Assembly: GCA_903840165.1 (NCBI GenBank)
Contig: CAIMEY010000061.1
Coordinates: 46,621-110,620, forward strand
Direction of reading: 5' to 3'
Origin: an uncultured Myxococcales bacterium
GTDB taxonomy: Bacteria > Myxococcota_A > UBA9042
Length of the DNA: 64,000 nt
Under the pieces are notes generated by a model. It was not told where the DNA came from. It saw only the letters and a program-made list of their open reading frames with translations, and ran no database searches. Made by a program: the position numbers and the translations under genes. Positions 34,788-44,289 of the stretch are shown here, piece by piece (the stretch's first letter is position 1; each line of letters starts with the position of its first letter).

Positions 34788-35896
34788 ACAACGCGTCGCA
34801 ACATCCGCGGACCATTGTGCTCGCCGGCGGCGGTACGGGCGGCCACGTGCTGCCGGCCCTGGCCTTGGCGGAGGCGTTTCGCAGCGCTCTGCCCGATTGC
34901 CAAGTGTTCTTCATTGGTACGGCGCGTGGCATGGAGTCGATCCTGGTGCCCAAACGCGGCTTTGCCTTGGAACTGGTACCGGGCTCTCGCTTGGTCGGCG
35001 GTGGAATTAGTGCAAAATTACAGGGTTTGCGGGCATTGGCTCAGGGCGTGGCAGTGGCGCGCAAGCTTCTGCGGGCTCGTCACGTCGGCTTGGTGGTTGG
35101 CGTTGGTGGGTACGCCTCTGGTGCCGCGCTCTTGGCCGCGAAAAGTCTAGGGATCTTCACGGCAATTCATGAATCCAACGCCGTGCCAGGTCTAACCAAT
35201 CGGGTGCTGGGCAAGCTGGTCCGCCGCGTCTACCTAGGCTTTGCTGCCGCCGCCTCTAGCTTTCCGCGGGCACGGACTGTGGTCAGTGGTAATCCAGTTC
35301 GCAAGGAAATTCAAAGTCTTGGCAGTCAACGGGCGTGGCGAGGCTCGGCACCAGCGCGCATTCTTGTCGTCGGTGGCTCGCAGGGCTCGGAGTTTCTTAA
35401 TCGCGAAGTCCCCGGACTGCTGGCCGAAGTCGCTAAGATTACCGGACATTTGGAAATTCGCCATCAGGTCGGCAAGTTGGAAGCGGGCCCTGTCCTTGCT
35501 GCTTACGCGGCCTTGGGCCTAAACGCGCGGGTAGACGCTTTCATTGACGACATGGCAACTGCCTATGCCAACACCGATTTTGCGATCACGCGCTCAGGTT
35601 CGGGCACTGTCTCCGAGTTGGCTGCTTGCGGTTTGCCCGCCTTGCTAGTGCCCTTCCCGCACGCCGCGGGCGATCATCAAGCCTTTAATGCGAAAGCATT
35701 TTCTGATGCGGGTGCCGGCTTATGGGTGCGTCAAGGCGATTGGCAGGTGGATGTGCTAGCCCCAAAGCTGGGCACCCTGATTGCCGATGAAGCTGCGTGG
35801 CGCAAAGCCAGCGTGGCGGCAGCAGAATTGGGCAAGGACGACGCGGCAACTGCCGTCGTGGCCGATTGCCTGCGAGCGATGGAGGGCCATTGGTGA
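34784..35896 (+). CDS. murG: UDP-GlcNAc:lipid I N-acetylglucosaminyltransferase
   Basis: Converts lipid I to lipid II on the inner face of the membrane. 370 residues, normal size. Signature motifs: VLAGGGTGGHVLPAL at the N-terminus, GVGGYASGAAL, HESNAVPGLTNR, VVGGSQGSEFLN, and the sugar-binding TRSGSGTVSELAACGLPALLVPFPHAAGDHQ. GTG 34784 overlaps the ftsW stop by 4 bases; its own stop overlaps the ftsQ start. In most proteobacterial clusters murC follows here; it does not. Confidence 0.97.
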   Translation: MNNASQHPRTIVLAGGGTGGHVLPALALAEAFRSALPDCQVFFIGTARGMESILVPKRGFALELVPGSRLVGGGISAKLQGLRALAQGVAVARKLLRARHVGLVVGVGGYASGAALLAAKSLGIFTAIHESNAVPGLTNRVLGKLVRRVYLGFAAAASSFPRARTVVSGNPVRKEIQSLGSQRAWRGSAPARILVVGGSQGSEFLNREVPGLLAEVAKITGHLEIRHQVGKLEAGPVLAAYAALGLNARVDAFIDDMATAYANTDFAITRSGSGTVSELAACGLPALLVPFPHAAGDHQAFNAKAFSDAGAGLWVRQGDWQVDVLAPKLGTLIADEAAWRKASVAAAELGKDDAATAVVADCLRAMEGHW

Positions 35897-37023
35897 TGGG
35901 ATCCTGGCTATCCGGCAAGGACGCGGCTAAGCGTCCTACCAATGTACGCAATGTGCGGCGAACGTCGTTGCGCTCGACGCTTGCTTCGGGCTGGTCCAAC
36001 AATGGGCAGCGATTGGCTGCTTGGTGGCGGGCCCAAGGGCAGCCCGTGCAACTGCAAGAAGACGTGGAGGAATCTTCGCCTTCACGCGTGCCGTGGCTGA
36101 AGATCTTCGGCGTGACAGCCGCGCTCGTCTGCCTAGCCTTGCTGGTCATGGTGGCGATGAGCCTTGGCGATTACACGGCGACCACGCAGCAGCTCCACGT
36201 CGCGGAGTTCCAGGTTCACGGCAATAAACGGGTCACCAAGGAGTCGATTGTCGGCGCTTCTGGCGTAAAACCAGGCTCTTCCCTGATGGCCATCGACCCA
36301 CATGCCGTGGCGCAGACCCTGCAGGCGATGCCGTGGATTCGCAGCGCGCGCGTGCAACCGCTGCTGCCGTCCATCCTGTCGATTGAAGTGCAAGAGTATG
36401 AACCATTTGCCCTTTTGCTGGGCAAGCAACTCACCATTGTCGACAAGAACGGCTACGTCTTCAAGGTGGCTGAGGATGGCGAAGCTGGCGATCTGCCGAT
36501 TCTGACAGGACTTCCCAGCGATCTAATTCGTGCCGGAACCACTGTCGGCCAAGGCGAAGTGCTTGATCCAACGGGAGGCACGCCTACGCGGCGAAAACTC
36601 CGCGATTTGTTGCGGTTAATTGAAGCACACGCTGCTAGCAACCTCAGCGACCGCTTTCCGCTTTCCGAAATTCATTACGACCCGGTGTTGGGAACGACCC
36701 TGATTTCGGCCAAAGACGGCGCCGAAGTCCGTCTAGGGCAAGCGATGTTGGCGGATCTGCCGCGCGCCTTTACGCAAATCGGGCGTTTGCTGGACCGCGT
36801 GGAACAGCGTGGCGAATGGCTGAAATATGCCTTGCTGGACGATGACGTACGCAGCGATCGCGCGGTGGTCATGGCCGTTCCCCTGGGCAGTGAAGTGCCG
36901 GTGGATGGCGCCAAGGCGGGCGGGGCCTCTACCATCGCTCCGCCCGGTGGCAGTCCGAGCAAAGATAGCAAAAACAAGCCTCTAGGGGCCAAACAAGTCG
37001 ACGACAATCTGGGTGACGACTGA
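35896..37023 (+). CDS. ftsQ: Cell division protein FtsQ
   Basis: Links the early and late divisome. 375 residues from ATG 35896, or one residue more from GTG 35893; GGAGG lies about 10 bases upstream. The longer frame to 35797 lies inside murG. Cytoplasmic basic N-terminus (about 75 residues), one transmembrane helix (about 76-96), a POTRA domain (LHVAEFQVHGNKRVTKESI) and the FtsQ beta domain (PWIRSARVQPLLPSILSIEVQEYEP, LTIVDKNGYVF). The last 45 residues are a low-complexity Ser/Lys/Asp tail. Two bases before the next in-frame region; ftsA follows. Confidence 0.93.
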   Translation: MGSWLSGKDAAKRPTNVRNVRRTSLRSTLASGWSNNGQRLAAWWRAQGQPVQLQEDVEESSPSRVPWLKIFGVTAALVCLALLVMVAMSLGDYTATTQQLHVAEFQVHGNKRVTKESIVGASGVKPGSSLMAIDPHAVAQTLQAMPWIRSARVQPLLPSILSIEVQEYEPFALLLGKQLTIVDKNGYVFKVAEDGEAGDLPILTGLPSDLIRAGTTVGQGEVLDPTGGTPTRRKLRDLLRLIEAHAASNLSDRFPLSEIHYDPVLGTTLISAKDGAEVRLGQAMLADLPRAFTQIGRLLDRVEQRGEWLKYALLDDDVRSDRAVVMAVPLGSEVPVDGAKAGGASTIAPPGGSPSKDSKNKPLGAKQVDDNLGDD

Positions 37024-37073
37024 ACGTGCAACAGCACGACGGGTCGCAGCAACGAGCATTCAAGGGGGCAGGC

Positions 37074-38312
37074 ATGGCGCGCAAGGACGATATCATCGTA
37101 GGACTCGACGTAGGAACGCATAAGGTTGTCGCTATTGTTGGTGAAATGCGCCACGACGGCCATTTGGAGATCATCGGCGTCGGCACTGCGCCCGTCTCCG
37201 GTATGCGCCGCGGTGTCGTGACCAATGTCACTGAAACCATGGAAGCGATGCAACGTGCTGTCCATGAAGCGGAATTGATGGCGGGCGTCACGGTCAATGC
37301 GGTCTATGTGAACGTGTCGGGCGCGCACCTGAAATCGTTTAATAATCGCGGTGTTGTCTCAATACAGACCAAGGAGGTCACCGATCAGGATGTACAGCGG
37401 GTCTTGGAGAACGCCAAGGTCGCCAACATTCCGGCGGATCGCCAGATTATTCATACGGTTCCCCAGGAGTTCCTGGTCGACGATGTGGAGGGCTATAGCG
37501 ACCCTATCGGCATCTGCGGCGTGCGGTTGCAGGTCAACGTGCACATTGTCACGGCCCTCAATGCCGGTGTGCAGAACGTGGTGCAATGCGCTGAGCGAGC
37601 TGGCCTCGTCGTGCTGCGTACCTCTGCTGAAATGCTGGCTTCTGCCCAGGCGGTGTTGACCGAGGACGAGAAGGAACTCGGCGTGGCGTTGGTCGACGTC
37701 GGTGCCGGCACCACGGATATCGCAATCTTTCACAATGGTTATGTGGTGCACACAGCCGTTCTGCCCGTGGGCGGCGAGCACATCACCAACGACATTGCCG
37801 TGGGCTTGCGCACGCCGCGGGCTGAGGCCGAGCGCATCAAGCTTCAGCATGGCTGCGCTGTGTCGGCCTTGGTCGAAGAGGATGAAGATATTGAGGTTCC
37901 GGTCGTCGGTGGCCGTGAGCCGATCCGCCGCAGTCGTCGCTTGCTGTGCGATATCATCGAACCGCGGATGGAGGAGATCTTCCGTTTCATCCAGCGTGAG
38001 ATTGAAGCCTCGAATTTTTCTGATGTTCTCGGTTCTGGCATTGTCCTAACCGGAGGTACCGCTTTGCTGCCAGGCGTCGGCCAACTCGGCGAAGACATGT
38101 TCGGTCTGCCCGTGCGCATCGGCTATCCGCGTCAAGTCGGCGGCCTGCACGACGTGGTCAATTCACCTGTCTATGCAACGGCTTTAGGCCTTGTACAACA
38201 GGGTGCTCAGGAAGAGGCCGAACGCACCACCGGCAGCAAAAAGAAGCCCAACGCGCCGGCTGGCACTGGCTTTTGGTCCCGTGCACGGGAGTGGATTTCC
38301 AACGCATTCTAA
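37074..38312 (+). CDS. ftsA: Cell division protein FtsA
   Basis: Actin-like protein that tethers FtsZ to the membrane. 412 residues from ATG 37074, with AAGGGGG 8 bases upstream; a GTG at 37026 is a weaker start. Motifs: IIVGLDVGTHKVVAIVGE (phosphate 1), VALVDVGAGTTDIAIFHNG (phosphate 2) and GIVLTGGTALLPG (adenosine). The C-terminal WSRAREWISNAF forms an amphipathic membrane-targeting helix. Family length is normal. It precedes ftsZ by 77 bases, where a possible independent start of ftsZ transcription cannot be excluded. Confidence 0.97.
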   Translation: MARKDDIIVGLDVGTHKVVAIVGEMRHDGHLEIIGVGTAPVSGMRRGVVTNVTETMEAMQRAVHEAELMAGVTVNAVYVNVSGAHLKSFNNRGVVSIQTKEVTDQDVQRVLENAKVANIPADRQIIHTVPQEFLVDDVEGYSDPIGICGVRLQVNVHIVTALNAGVQNVVQCAERAGLVVLRTSAEMLASAQAVLTEDEKELGVALVDVGAGTTDIAIFHNGYVVHTAVLPVGGEHITNDIAVGLRTPRAEAERIKLQHGCAVSALVEEDEDIEVPVVGGREPIRRSRRLLCDIIEPRMEEIFRFIQREIEASNFSDVLGSGIVLTGGTALLPGVGQLGEDMFGLPVRIGYPRQVGGLHDVVNSPVYATALGLVQQGAQEEAERTTGSKKKPNAPAGTGFWSRAREWISNAF

Positions 38313-38389
38313 TCGATTTGTTTTTGCGTCCTTGAGGCGCATATCTCTGTATTGGCCCGCCGCGGCCCCGTAGTTCTGAGGAGTTCCCC

Positions 38390-39736
38390 ATGTTCGATTC
38401 CATCATTCTGGACGGTCCCACCCAGTTTGGCGCACGCATCAAGGTCGTTGGCGTTGGCGGTGGCGGTGGCAATGCGATCAACAACATGATTGAAGCGGGT
38501 ATCGACAACGTGCAATACGTCGTCGCCAATACCGACGCGCAGGCGCTGTACAAGAATCGCGCCGAAACCAAGATTGCCATTGGTCAAATGCAGACCCGGG
38601 GTTTGGGCGCTGGAGCCAAGCCAGAAGTAGGGCATCTTGCAGCTATGGAGAATCGCGAGGAAATTCTCGCAGCTTTGGCCGATGCGGACATGGTCTTCAT
38701 TACGGCCGGCATGGGCGGTGGTACCGGAACAGGCGCAGCGCCGGTAGTGGCTCAGGCCGCGCGCGAAAACGGTGCGCTGACGGTGGCTATCGTGACGCGC
38801 CCGTTCACTTTTGAAGGCAAGCAGCGCGGCCGACAAGCTGATGACGGTTTGCGCGAGTTGGCGGATGCAGTCGACACCTTGATCGTCATCCCCAACGACC
38901 GAATTCTGCAGATGGGGCCCAAGAATTTGCCCCTCAAGGATTCATTTCGCCTGGTGGACAGCGTGCTGGTCGAGGCCGTGCGCGGCATCAGCGAAATCAT
39001 CCTGACGCCCGGTCTGGTCAATGTCGACTTCGCCGATGTGACTGCAATCATGCGCGGAAAAGGCCTGGCACTGATGGGCACAGGCCGCGCAAGTGGCGAC
39101 GATCGTGCGGCGGCTGCGGCGCGGATGGCCATTTCCAGCCCGCTGTTAGAGGACGCCCGCATCGAAGGCGCGACGGGCCTGCTGGTCAGCATCACCGGCG
39201 GTCTAGACATGGGCATCAATGACATCAATGAGGCCATGTCTTTGATTCAGGATAGTGCCTCTGCCGACACCAACACCATCTTTGGCGCCACGGTCGACGA
39301 GTCCATGGGCAATGACATCAAGGTCACTGTGATTGCTACGGGATTTGACCGAATGGCGACTTCGCGCTTTGAGTCCAACTACCGCAGTGCCCAAGTGCCG
39401 GCGAGTGCGACGTCCAGCCGTATCATACCGCCACCTCCCAATGGTCGCGCGGCGTTGCGCTCGACCGAGCCCGTGCAGGACACCGTGCGCGTCTATGCCG
39501 CGGCGGCGACGGCGGAACAGATCGGGCAACTGGCCCAAGCGGCACCCCTGCAAGGCAATCACAATGCGTCGCAGCGGCGGCTGATGCAGGATATCGATAC
39601 GCCGGCTTTTGTCAGAAATACACCGGGTTATGGGACGCCAGCAATGGCCCAGGAGCCGCGGCGTCAAGTGTCGCGCGCCAATCCGTTTGACGCCGAACCG
39701 GACGCCCAGGACCGGCCGGCCTACATGCGGAAATAG
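38390..39736 (+). CDS. ftsZ: Cell division GTPase FtsZ
   Basis: Tubulin-like Z-ring polymer. 448 residues. GAGGAG lies about 8 bases before ATG 38390. Motifs: KVVGVGGGGGNAINNM, NTDAQAL, the tubulin signature GMGGGTGTGAAPV, and the T7 loop NVDFADVTAIM. A variable linker (about 325-425) is Pro/Ala/Arg-rich, and the C-terminal tail ends in RPAYMRK, the peptide that binds FtsA. Length is as expected. A small membrane protein gene begins 3 bases downstream. Confidence 0.98.
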   Translation: MFDSIILDGPTQFGARIKVVGVGGGGGNAINNMIEAGIDNVQYVVANTDAQALYKNRAETKIAIGQMQTRGLGAGAKPEVGHLAAMENREEILAALADADMVFITAGMGGGTGTGAAPVVAQAARENGALTVAIVTRPFTFEGKQRGRQADDGLRELADAVDTLIVIPNDRILQMGPKNLPLKDSFRLVDSVLVEAVRGISEIILTPGLVNVDFADVTAIMRGKGLALMGTGRASGDDRAAAAARMAISSPLLEDARIEGATGLLVSITGGLDMGINDINEAMSLIQDSASADTNTIFGATVDESMGNDIKVTVIATGFDRMATSRFESNYRSAQVPASATSSRIIPPPPNGRAALRSTEPVQDTVRVYAAAATAEQIGQLAQAAPLQGNHNASQRRLMQDIDTPAFVRNTPGYGTPAMAQEPRRQVSRANPFDAEPDAQDRPAYMRK

Positions 39737-39739
39737 GCG

Positions 39740-40231
39740 ATGGATCCGGACCTTGCGCTGCAACGTCGCATTGGCGCAGTCGTTTTGCTGGGACTGACCG
39801 TGCTGCTTGTGGTGCTGCAGGTGCGTCGCGCGGGGCAGCATGGCGGCCTGTCCTTGGACCGTGGCTATCAAGAACTAGGCAAAATTCTTGAGGATAAGCC
39901 AGAAGCCCGTCAAGGCCACGCCGTCAAGGCCGCCGACCTCTTTCGCGATGCCGTGGGGCAGGTGGTCATCGACGCCGAAGCGGTCGCGGCGCTGACGATT
40001 GTTGAAGAATTACCGACTCATCTGGGCCTGCCTCCCCCGGCGGAGCCGACGCCCTCTACCGCCGATGAGTCCACGGCCATCACCTACGTTCAGGCCCTGC
40101 TGGTGCGTGGGATGCCCGCCCAGGCATTGACGTTTTGCCAGCAAGCGCATTTAAATCGGGGGCGAGGTCCCGGCCTCGACGTGCTGGCCCATGTGGCAAC
40201 GCGTTGGCTGGCGGCTGTGCACCGGCCCTAA
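39740..40231 (+). CDS. Small single-pass membrane protein following ftsZ
   Basis: 163 residues. One transmembrane helix near the N-terminus (about 10-28, RIGAVVLLGLTVLLVVLQV). The remainder is soluble, Ala/Leu-rich and helical, with a Pro/Thr/Ser segment around 95-110. Starts 3 bases after the ftsZ stop on the same strand, so it belongs to the dcw transcript. I do not recognise the family. Position suggests a divisome-associated or envelope role; nothing in the sequence proves it. Its end faces the cyclophilin gene, 50 bases away. Confidence 0.6.
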   Translation: MDPDLALQRRIGAVVLLGLTVLLVVLQVRRAGQHGGLSLDRGYQELGKILEDKPEARQGHAVKAADLFRDAVGQVVIDAEAVAALTIVEELPTHLGLPPPAEPTPSTADESTAITYVQALLVRGMPAQALTFCQQAHLNRGRGPGLDVLAHVATRWLAAVHRP

Positions 40232-40281
40232 CTCACTATGCCGCTTAGAGATTTCGGTCCAATTGCGCGTCTTCTCTACGC

Positions 40282-41424
40282 TTAGGGAGCCGGCGCAGCG
40301 GGCACGGCGATGGCTGGAGAACTTCTTGTAATTTCGATATTTTTGAGCGAGACGGACTTGACCGGAGCCCGACTGATGGCGTCGATGGTCGCCACGGGGC
40401 CACACAGACCAAAGATGGTGTGGCGGTCATCCATCCAGGGAGCCGGCCGCGCGGTCAGGTAAATCGTTGCGCCACTGGTGTTTGGGCCGACACTGGCCAT
40501 ACCGAGGATACCAGCCTTGTCGTGGCGCAAACGCAGGTCGAGTTCATCGGCAATTTGGTAGCCATTATGCCCAGTTCCACGCTCAGCAGGGTCGCCGGTT
40601 TCGATCATCACGCCTGCAACGGTGCGGTAGAAGCTCTGGCCGTCGTAATACGGCTTGTTGTTGAAAGGTGGAATTGTTTTGCCGGCATACAAGGGAGCTG
40701 AGCCGCGAACGCCCCGGGCCAAGCCGATGAAGTTCGCCACCGCTAGTGGCGCGATTTGATCGTGCAGCACGCAGCGAATCGGGCCTTGGCTCGTCTGCAG
40801 CGTCGCTAGCAATTCGCCTGTTCCTGCAATGCCTTTGGTTGCGTCGGCCAGGGTGAGCGTTCGATTCTCGGGCGTCTGCGGGCCCGGATCCGGTGGCGAC
40901 CAAACGCCGCGATGCACGGGGTCATAGGTCCAATGCCCATTTTCAACGTAAAAGAAGTTGGCATCCAAGGCCTTGCCGTGCGCTACCAAGACGATAGCCC
41001 GCCCGCCTTGGTAGACAACCTCCTGCAGCGGCCCGCCGGCCAACTTGCGCTGAACAATGGTGATCGGCATGGGCAAGGCACCGCCCTGACCCAAGCTGGA
41101 TTGCAGACTCTTGCGCACCCACGAGCTAAGAATAGGCTCAAGTTCCGCAACCTTACCGTGGCTCGCCGCCAGAAGGGCCTTGGCCACCACCGTCTCCAGC
41201 GGTTCGGGCGTTTGCGGAGCTGTTCCAGTGACTTGGGCGAAATGCACAGGCGCCACGGTGGCCGTCGCCGCAGCTGGCAAGGGGAGAGCAGTGGCGGTGG
41301 GGGACCCGCCTGCGACTACAGGCGTCTGCGGCGAAGGTCGCGAACGGCACGCGGCGCTCAGTGCTAGAAAAGTCAGCAGAACGATTCGTATTACTTGCCA
41401 GCGCAGCCGCATCATCATCCCCAT
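40282..41424 (-). CDS. Cyclophilin-type lipoprotein, substituted active site
   Basis: 380 residues. Start is uncertain among Mets at 41448, 41424, 41418 and 41412; the frame stays open much further upstream because it runs antisense to ruvC. Signal with lipobox (LALSAACRS). A Pro/Thr/Ala-rich tether and an alpha+beta module (about 70-190) precede a cyclophilin domain (about 205-365): LVANFIGLARG-like region, PYYDGQSFYRTVAGVMIETGDP and SGATIYLTARPAPWMDDRHTIFG. Compared with human CypA, Arg55 is kept, but Phe60, Gln63, Gln111 and Phe113 positions carry Val, Glu, Ala and Tyr, so prolyl isomerase activity may be weak. Faces the dcw end; divergent from ruvC. Confidence 0.75.
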   Translation of the reverse strand: MGMMMRLRWQVIRIVLLTFLALSAACRSRPSPQTPVVAGGSPTATALPLPAAATATVAPVHFAQVTGTAPQTPEPLETVVAKALLAASHGKVAELEPILSSWVRKSLQSSLGQGGALPMPITIVQRKLAGGPLQEVVYQGGRAIVLVAHGKALDANFFYVENGHWTYDPVHRGVWSPPDPGPQTPENRTLTLADATKGIAGTGELLATLQTSQGPIRCVLHDQIAPLAVANFIGLARGVRGSAPLYAGKTIPPFNNKPYYDGQSFYRTVAGVMIETGDPAERGTGHNGYQIADELDLRLRHDKAGILGMASVGPNTSGATIYLTARPAPWMDDRHTIFGLCGPVATIDAISRAPVKSVSLKNIEITRSSPAIAVPAAPAP

Positions 41425-41535
41425 GTTGTCCCGTGCCCAAGCCAGCATAGGCCGCGCCCCAGGGGTGGGCAAGCGCATCCCCCCTGCCGAGCGTTGGCTG
41501 TCCAGTGTACGATGGTCCGGCGACAAGGAGCGACA

Positions 41536-42162
41536 GTGGTCCTGGGTGAAGACAAACCAATAATAGCCAAGACTTTTCGTGTGATCGGTATCGATCCGGG
41601 CACGCGAAAAATGGGCTGGGCCTTGGTCGAGGGAAGCGCGCAGCCTCGCCTGCTTGCCGGGGGCACGTTGAGGCCCGATGGAAAGGCTGACCTTGCGGTG
41701 CGACTGGGGCTTATCTTCTTGGAACTTCAATTGATTTTTGATACCCACCGCGCGGATGCCCTGGCGATCGAGGCGGCCTTTGTCCATGTCAATCCGCATA
41801 CGGCCTTGGCGCTTGGTCAGGCTCGGGGGCTGCCCATTGCCCTCGCGGCGTCGCGCGGGATGCCCGTGCATGAGTATCCGCCGGCCTTGGTCAAGCGTCG
41901 GGTGGTTGGCAGCGGTCGGGCCGAGAAAGGCCAAATGCGGGCAATGATGCAAATTCTCTTGAAGTTGCCGGTCTTGCCGGCCGAGGACGAAGCCGATGCC
42001 ATGGCCGTGGCGCTCACGCACCTGCGCGAGTTGCAGCTTGGCGCTTCGTTGACCGCGCCCAAAGGCCTGCCGGCGGCGCTGGCTCCTGTGGCGCATACGG
42101 CTCAACCCACGGCGGCGCAATCGATTTGGCTGGCCCAGTTGGCGCGCAGCAAGAAGAGCTAG
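41536..42162 (+). CDS. ruvC: Holliday junction resolvase RuvC
   Basis: Endonuclease that cuts Holliday junctions symmetrically, working with RuvAB. 208 residues from GTG 41536, which has AAGGAG 5 bases upstream; the longer frame upstream is not coding. Motifs: VIGIDPGTRKMGWAL (first Asp), LAIEAAFVHVNPHTALALGQARG (catalytic Glu), YPPALVKRRVVGSGRAEKGQM and EDEADAMAVALTH (last Asp pair). The four-acid active site is complete. The C-terminal 35 residues extend past the usual end. ruvA follows after 9 bases. Confidence 0.95.
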   Translation: MVLGEDKPIIAKTFRVIGIDPGTRKMGWALVEGSAQPRLLAGGTLRPDGKADLAVRLGLIFLELQLIFDTHRADALAIEAAFVHVNPHTALALGQARGLPIALAASRGMPVHEYPPALVKRRVVGSGRAEKGQMRAMMQILLKLPVLPAEDEADAMAVALTHLRELQLGASLTAPKGLPAALAPVAHTAQPTAAQSIWLAQLARSKKS

Positions 42163-42171
42163 GAGGCAAAC

Positions 42172-42780
42172 GTGATTGCATGGCTGAGTGGCGAAGTGAT
42201 TGCGGTGCAAGAGGATCATTTGGTTCTCAACGTGCAGGGCGTTGGGTACCGCGTCTTTGCCAGCGACCGCGACTTAGCGAATTGGCCCAAGGACACCGCT
42301 GTGGCGATCCACATTCACACGGTGGTGCGTGAAGACGCGATTTTGCTTTATGGTTTTGCCTCGCCCCAAGGTCGCGAGATGTACCGCGCGCTGACCAGTG
42401 TGCCGGGCGTTGGGCCCAAAAGTGCGATGGCGCTGCTGTCGACCTTAGCGCCTGCGCAAATCGCTGCAGCCGTGGCGCTGGACCGGGCGGCCGACCTGAC
42501 CAAGGCCAAGGGCATTGGCAAGCGGTTGGCGGAGACCATTGTGGTCAAGCTCAAGGACCGCCTGCCGGTCGATCTAGACACAGTTCAACGGGTTGCAGGA
42601 GCCGTGCCGGTCGCTTCGGGTCAGGCTGTGATCGCCGATGTCTTGAGCGCGCTGGCCAATCTAGGGTATCGCGCCAATCTGGCCGATGCCGCTGTGGCGG
42701 AGGCGCGAAAACATGCGCCCGACGCTGGATTTGATGATCTGCTCAAACGGTGTTTATCCAGTCTGAGACGGCCCGGCTAA
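42172..42780 (+). CDS. ruvA: Holliday junction DNA helicase subunit RuvA
   Basis: Binds the junction as a tetramer and recruits RuvB. 202 residues, starting at GTG 42172; GGAGG lies about 7 bases upstream. Domain I OB fold begins IAWLSGEVIAVQEDHLVLNVQGVGYRVF. Domain II holds the two helix-hairpin-helix motifs (LTSVPGVGPKSAMALLS and LTKAKGIGKRLAETIV). Domain III (about 150-200) binds RuvB. 145 bases separate it from ruvB, and no gene is visible there. Confidence 0.95.
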   Translation: MIAWLSGEVIAVQEDHLVLNVQGVGYRVFASDRDLANWPKDTAVAIHIHTVVREDAILLYGFASPQGREMYRALTSVPGVGPKSAMALLSTLAPAQIAAAVALDRAADLTKAKGIGKRLAETIVVKLKDRLPVDLDTVQRVAGAVPVASGQAVIADVLSALANLGYRANLADAAVAEARKHAPDAGFDDLLKRCLSSLRRPG

Positions 42781-42925
42781 GGGCCCCAGGGATCAAAGGC
42801 TTGGCTGTCCAAACAGCGCCAGGGCCTTGAGGATTTGGCCCGATTGCGCCACGCTGAGTTGCACGCCTCGGGCAAGGCCGGGGTAGGATGATTGGTCTGC
42901 AAGGCTAGCCAACTACAGGGAATGC

Positions 42926-43966
42926 TTGACGATGCTGCGTACGCCTGAAGATCCGCTCAACCCCGCGCCGGTGCCACTGGACCCGGATCGCGCTTTGCGT
43001 CCGCGGACTTTCGCCCAGTACGTTGGCCAAGAAGTCATCCTGCGCAACCTCCATGTCTTCATTGAAGCGGCTAAAGGGCGCGGAGAGCCTCTTGATCACA
43101 TGCTATTTTGCGGTCCCCCGGGTCTAGGAAAGACAACGCTCGCCTACCTGATCGCTCAGGCGATGGGCGCCAACTTGGTGGTGACCTCCGGGCCGGCCAT
43201 TGAAAAGAAAGGTGATCTGGCTGGCATTTTGACCAGTTTGGCGGAAAATGATGTGCTGTTTATCGATGAAATTCATCGACTTTCCGCCATCGTCGAAGAG
43301 AATCTGTACCCGGCGATGGAGGACTATCGCTTTGACATCGTGGTTGGCGATGGACCGCACGCCCGGACCGTCAAATTGCCCTTGCCGCGCTTTACGTTGC
43401 TTGGGGCTACCACGCGCACGGGCCTGTTGACGGGGCCCCTTCGCGACCGGTTCGGCTACGTTGCGCGTTTGCAATTCTACACACCTCGGGAGTTGGCGCA
43501 GGTGCTGGTGCGTTCGGCCCAGGCCCTTGGGGCACCCTTGCAGGCCGAGGGTGCCGCAGAAATCGCCAAACGATCGCGTGGAACACCTCGAATTGCCAAC
43601 CGTTTACTACGTCGAGTTCGCGATTTTGCGTCCGTGCACGGCCAAGTTGCCATTGACCGCCCGGTAGCAGCGGCGGCGCTCGACATGCTGGAAGTAGATG
43701 GGGCTGGATTTGACCCGACCGATCGCGCGTATCTGGTCAAACTTTGTGATCAATTCGGTGGTGGGCCGGTGGGAATTGAGGCGCTCGCGGCCGCCATGGG
43801 GGAGCAGAGGGACACCCTGGAAGATGTCTATGAACCCTTTTTACTTCAGCAGGGTTACGTTGCACGCACACCACGAGGACGCGTCGCCATGGCCCTGGCC
43901 TGGCAGCACTTGGGGCTGCCCGAACCGCAGCGCGCCGTAGATGAGCCGCAGGCTAAGCTCCTGTAA
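42926..43966 (+). CDS. ruvB: Holliday junction branch migration ATPase RuvB
   Basis: Hexameric AAA+ motor of RuvABC. 346 residues from TTG 42926, or 344 from ATG 42932; AGGGA sits close to both. Walker [15 protein letters not shown], Walker [12 protein letters not shown], sensor [18 protein letters not shown], the Arg-finger region, and a winged-helix domain ending in [12 protein letters not shown]. The stop codon overlaps the start of the DUF167 gene by one base, so these two are coupled. Confidence 0.96.
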   Translation: MTMLRTPEDPLNPAPVPLDPDRALRPRTFAQYVGQEVILRNLHVFIEAAKGRGEPLDHMLFCGPPGLGKTTLAYLIAQAMGANLVVTSGPAIEKKGDLAGILTSLAENDVLFIDEIHRLSAIVEENLYPAMEDYRFDIVVGDGPHARTVKLPLPRFTLLGATTRTGLLTGPLRDRFGYVARLQFYTPRELAQVLVRSAQALGAPLQAEGAAEIAKRSRGTPRIANRLLRRVRDFASVHGQVAIDRPVAAAALDMLEVDGAGFDPTDRAYLVKLCDQFGGGPVGIEALAAAMGEQRDTLEDVYEPFLLQQGYVARTPRGRVAMALAWQHLGLPEPQRAVDEPQAKLL

Positions 43967-44289
43967 TGGCAGAGCAATGGGGCGCATGTCTGCTGGGCCG
44001 GGATGGTGCCGTTTTGCTGGATATTCGCGCACACCCTGGGGCAAAGCGCAGTGCAATTCAAGGATTGTACGGCAATCGTCTCAAGGTGGCCGTTCACGCA
44101 CCACCCGTGGATGGCAAGGCCAACGCCGCCCTGCTGGCCTTCATCGCCGACTGGCTGTCCATTCCGCGCCGCCACGTTCAACTGGCCGCCGGCAGTGGAA
44201 ATCGCGATAAAACGCTTCAAATTGATGCACTTGTTGCCGATGTACTCAAGGCCCTGGGTGCCACTGTGCCGCCCGAAGCGGGGGCCTAG
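43966..44289 (+). CDS. DUF167 (YggU) family protein
   Basis: 107 residues, matching the family's usual length of about 100. Hallmarks: LLDIRAHPGAKRSAIQGLYGNRLKVAVHAPPVDGKANAAL and LAAGSGNRDKTLQI, the VxPxxxxxxI and PPxxGxANxxL patterns. Function unknown; members are small cytoplasmic alpha+beta proteins. It overlaps the ruvB stop by one base. Confidence 0.92.
   Translation: MAEQWGACLLGRDGAVLLDIRAHPGAKRSAIQGLYGNRLKVAVHAPPVDGKANAALLAFIADWLSIPRRHVQLAAGSGNRDKTLQIDALVADVLKALGATVPPEAGA

Noticed and set aside
41425..42219. Upstream extension of the cyclophilin frame over ruvC
   Set aside because: 265 residues antisense to a certain ruvC gene, with no signal before the lipoprotein start; the lipobox shows the real start is near 41424.
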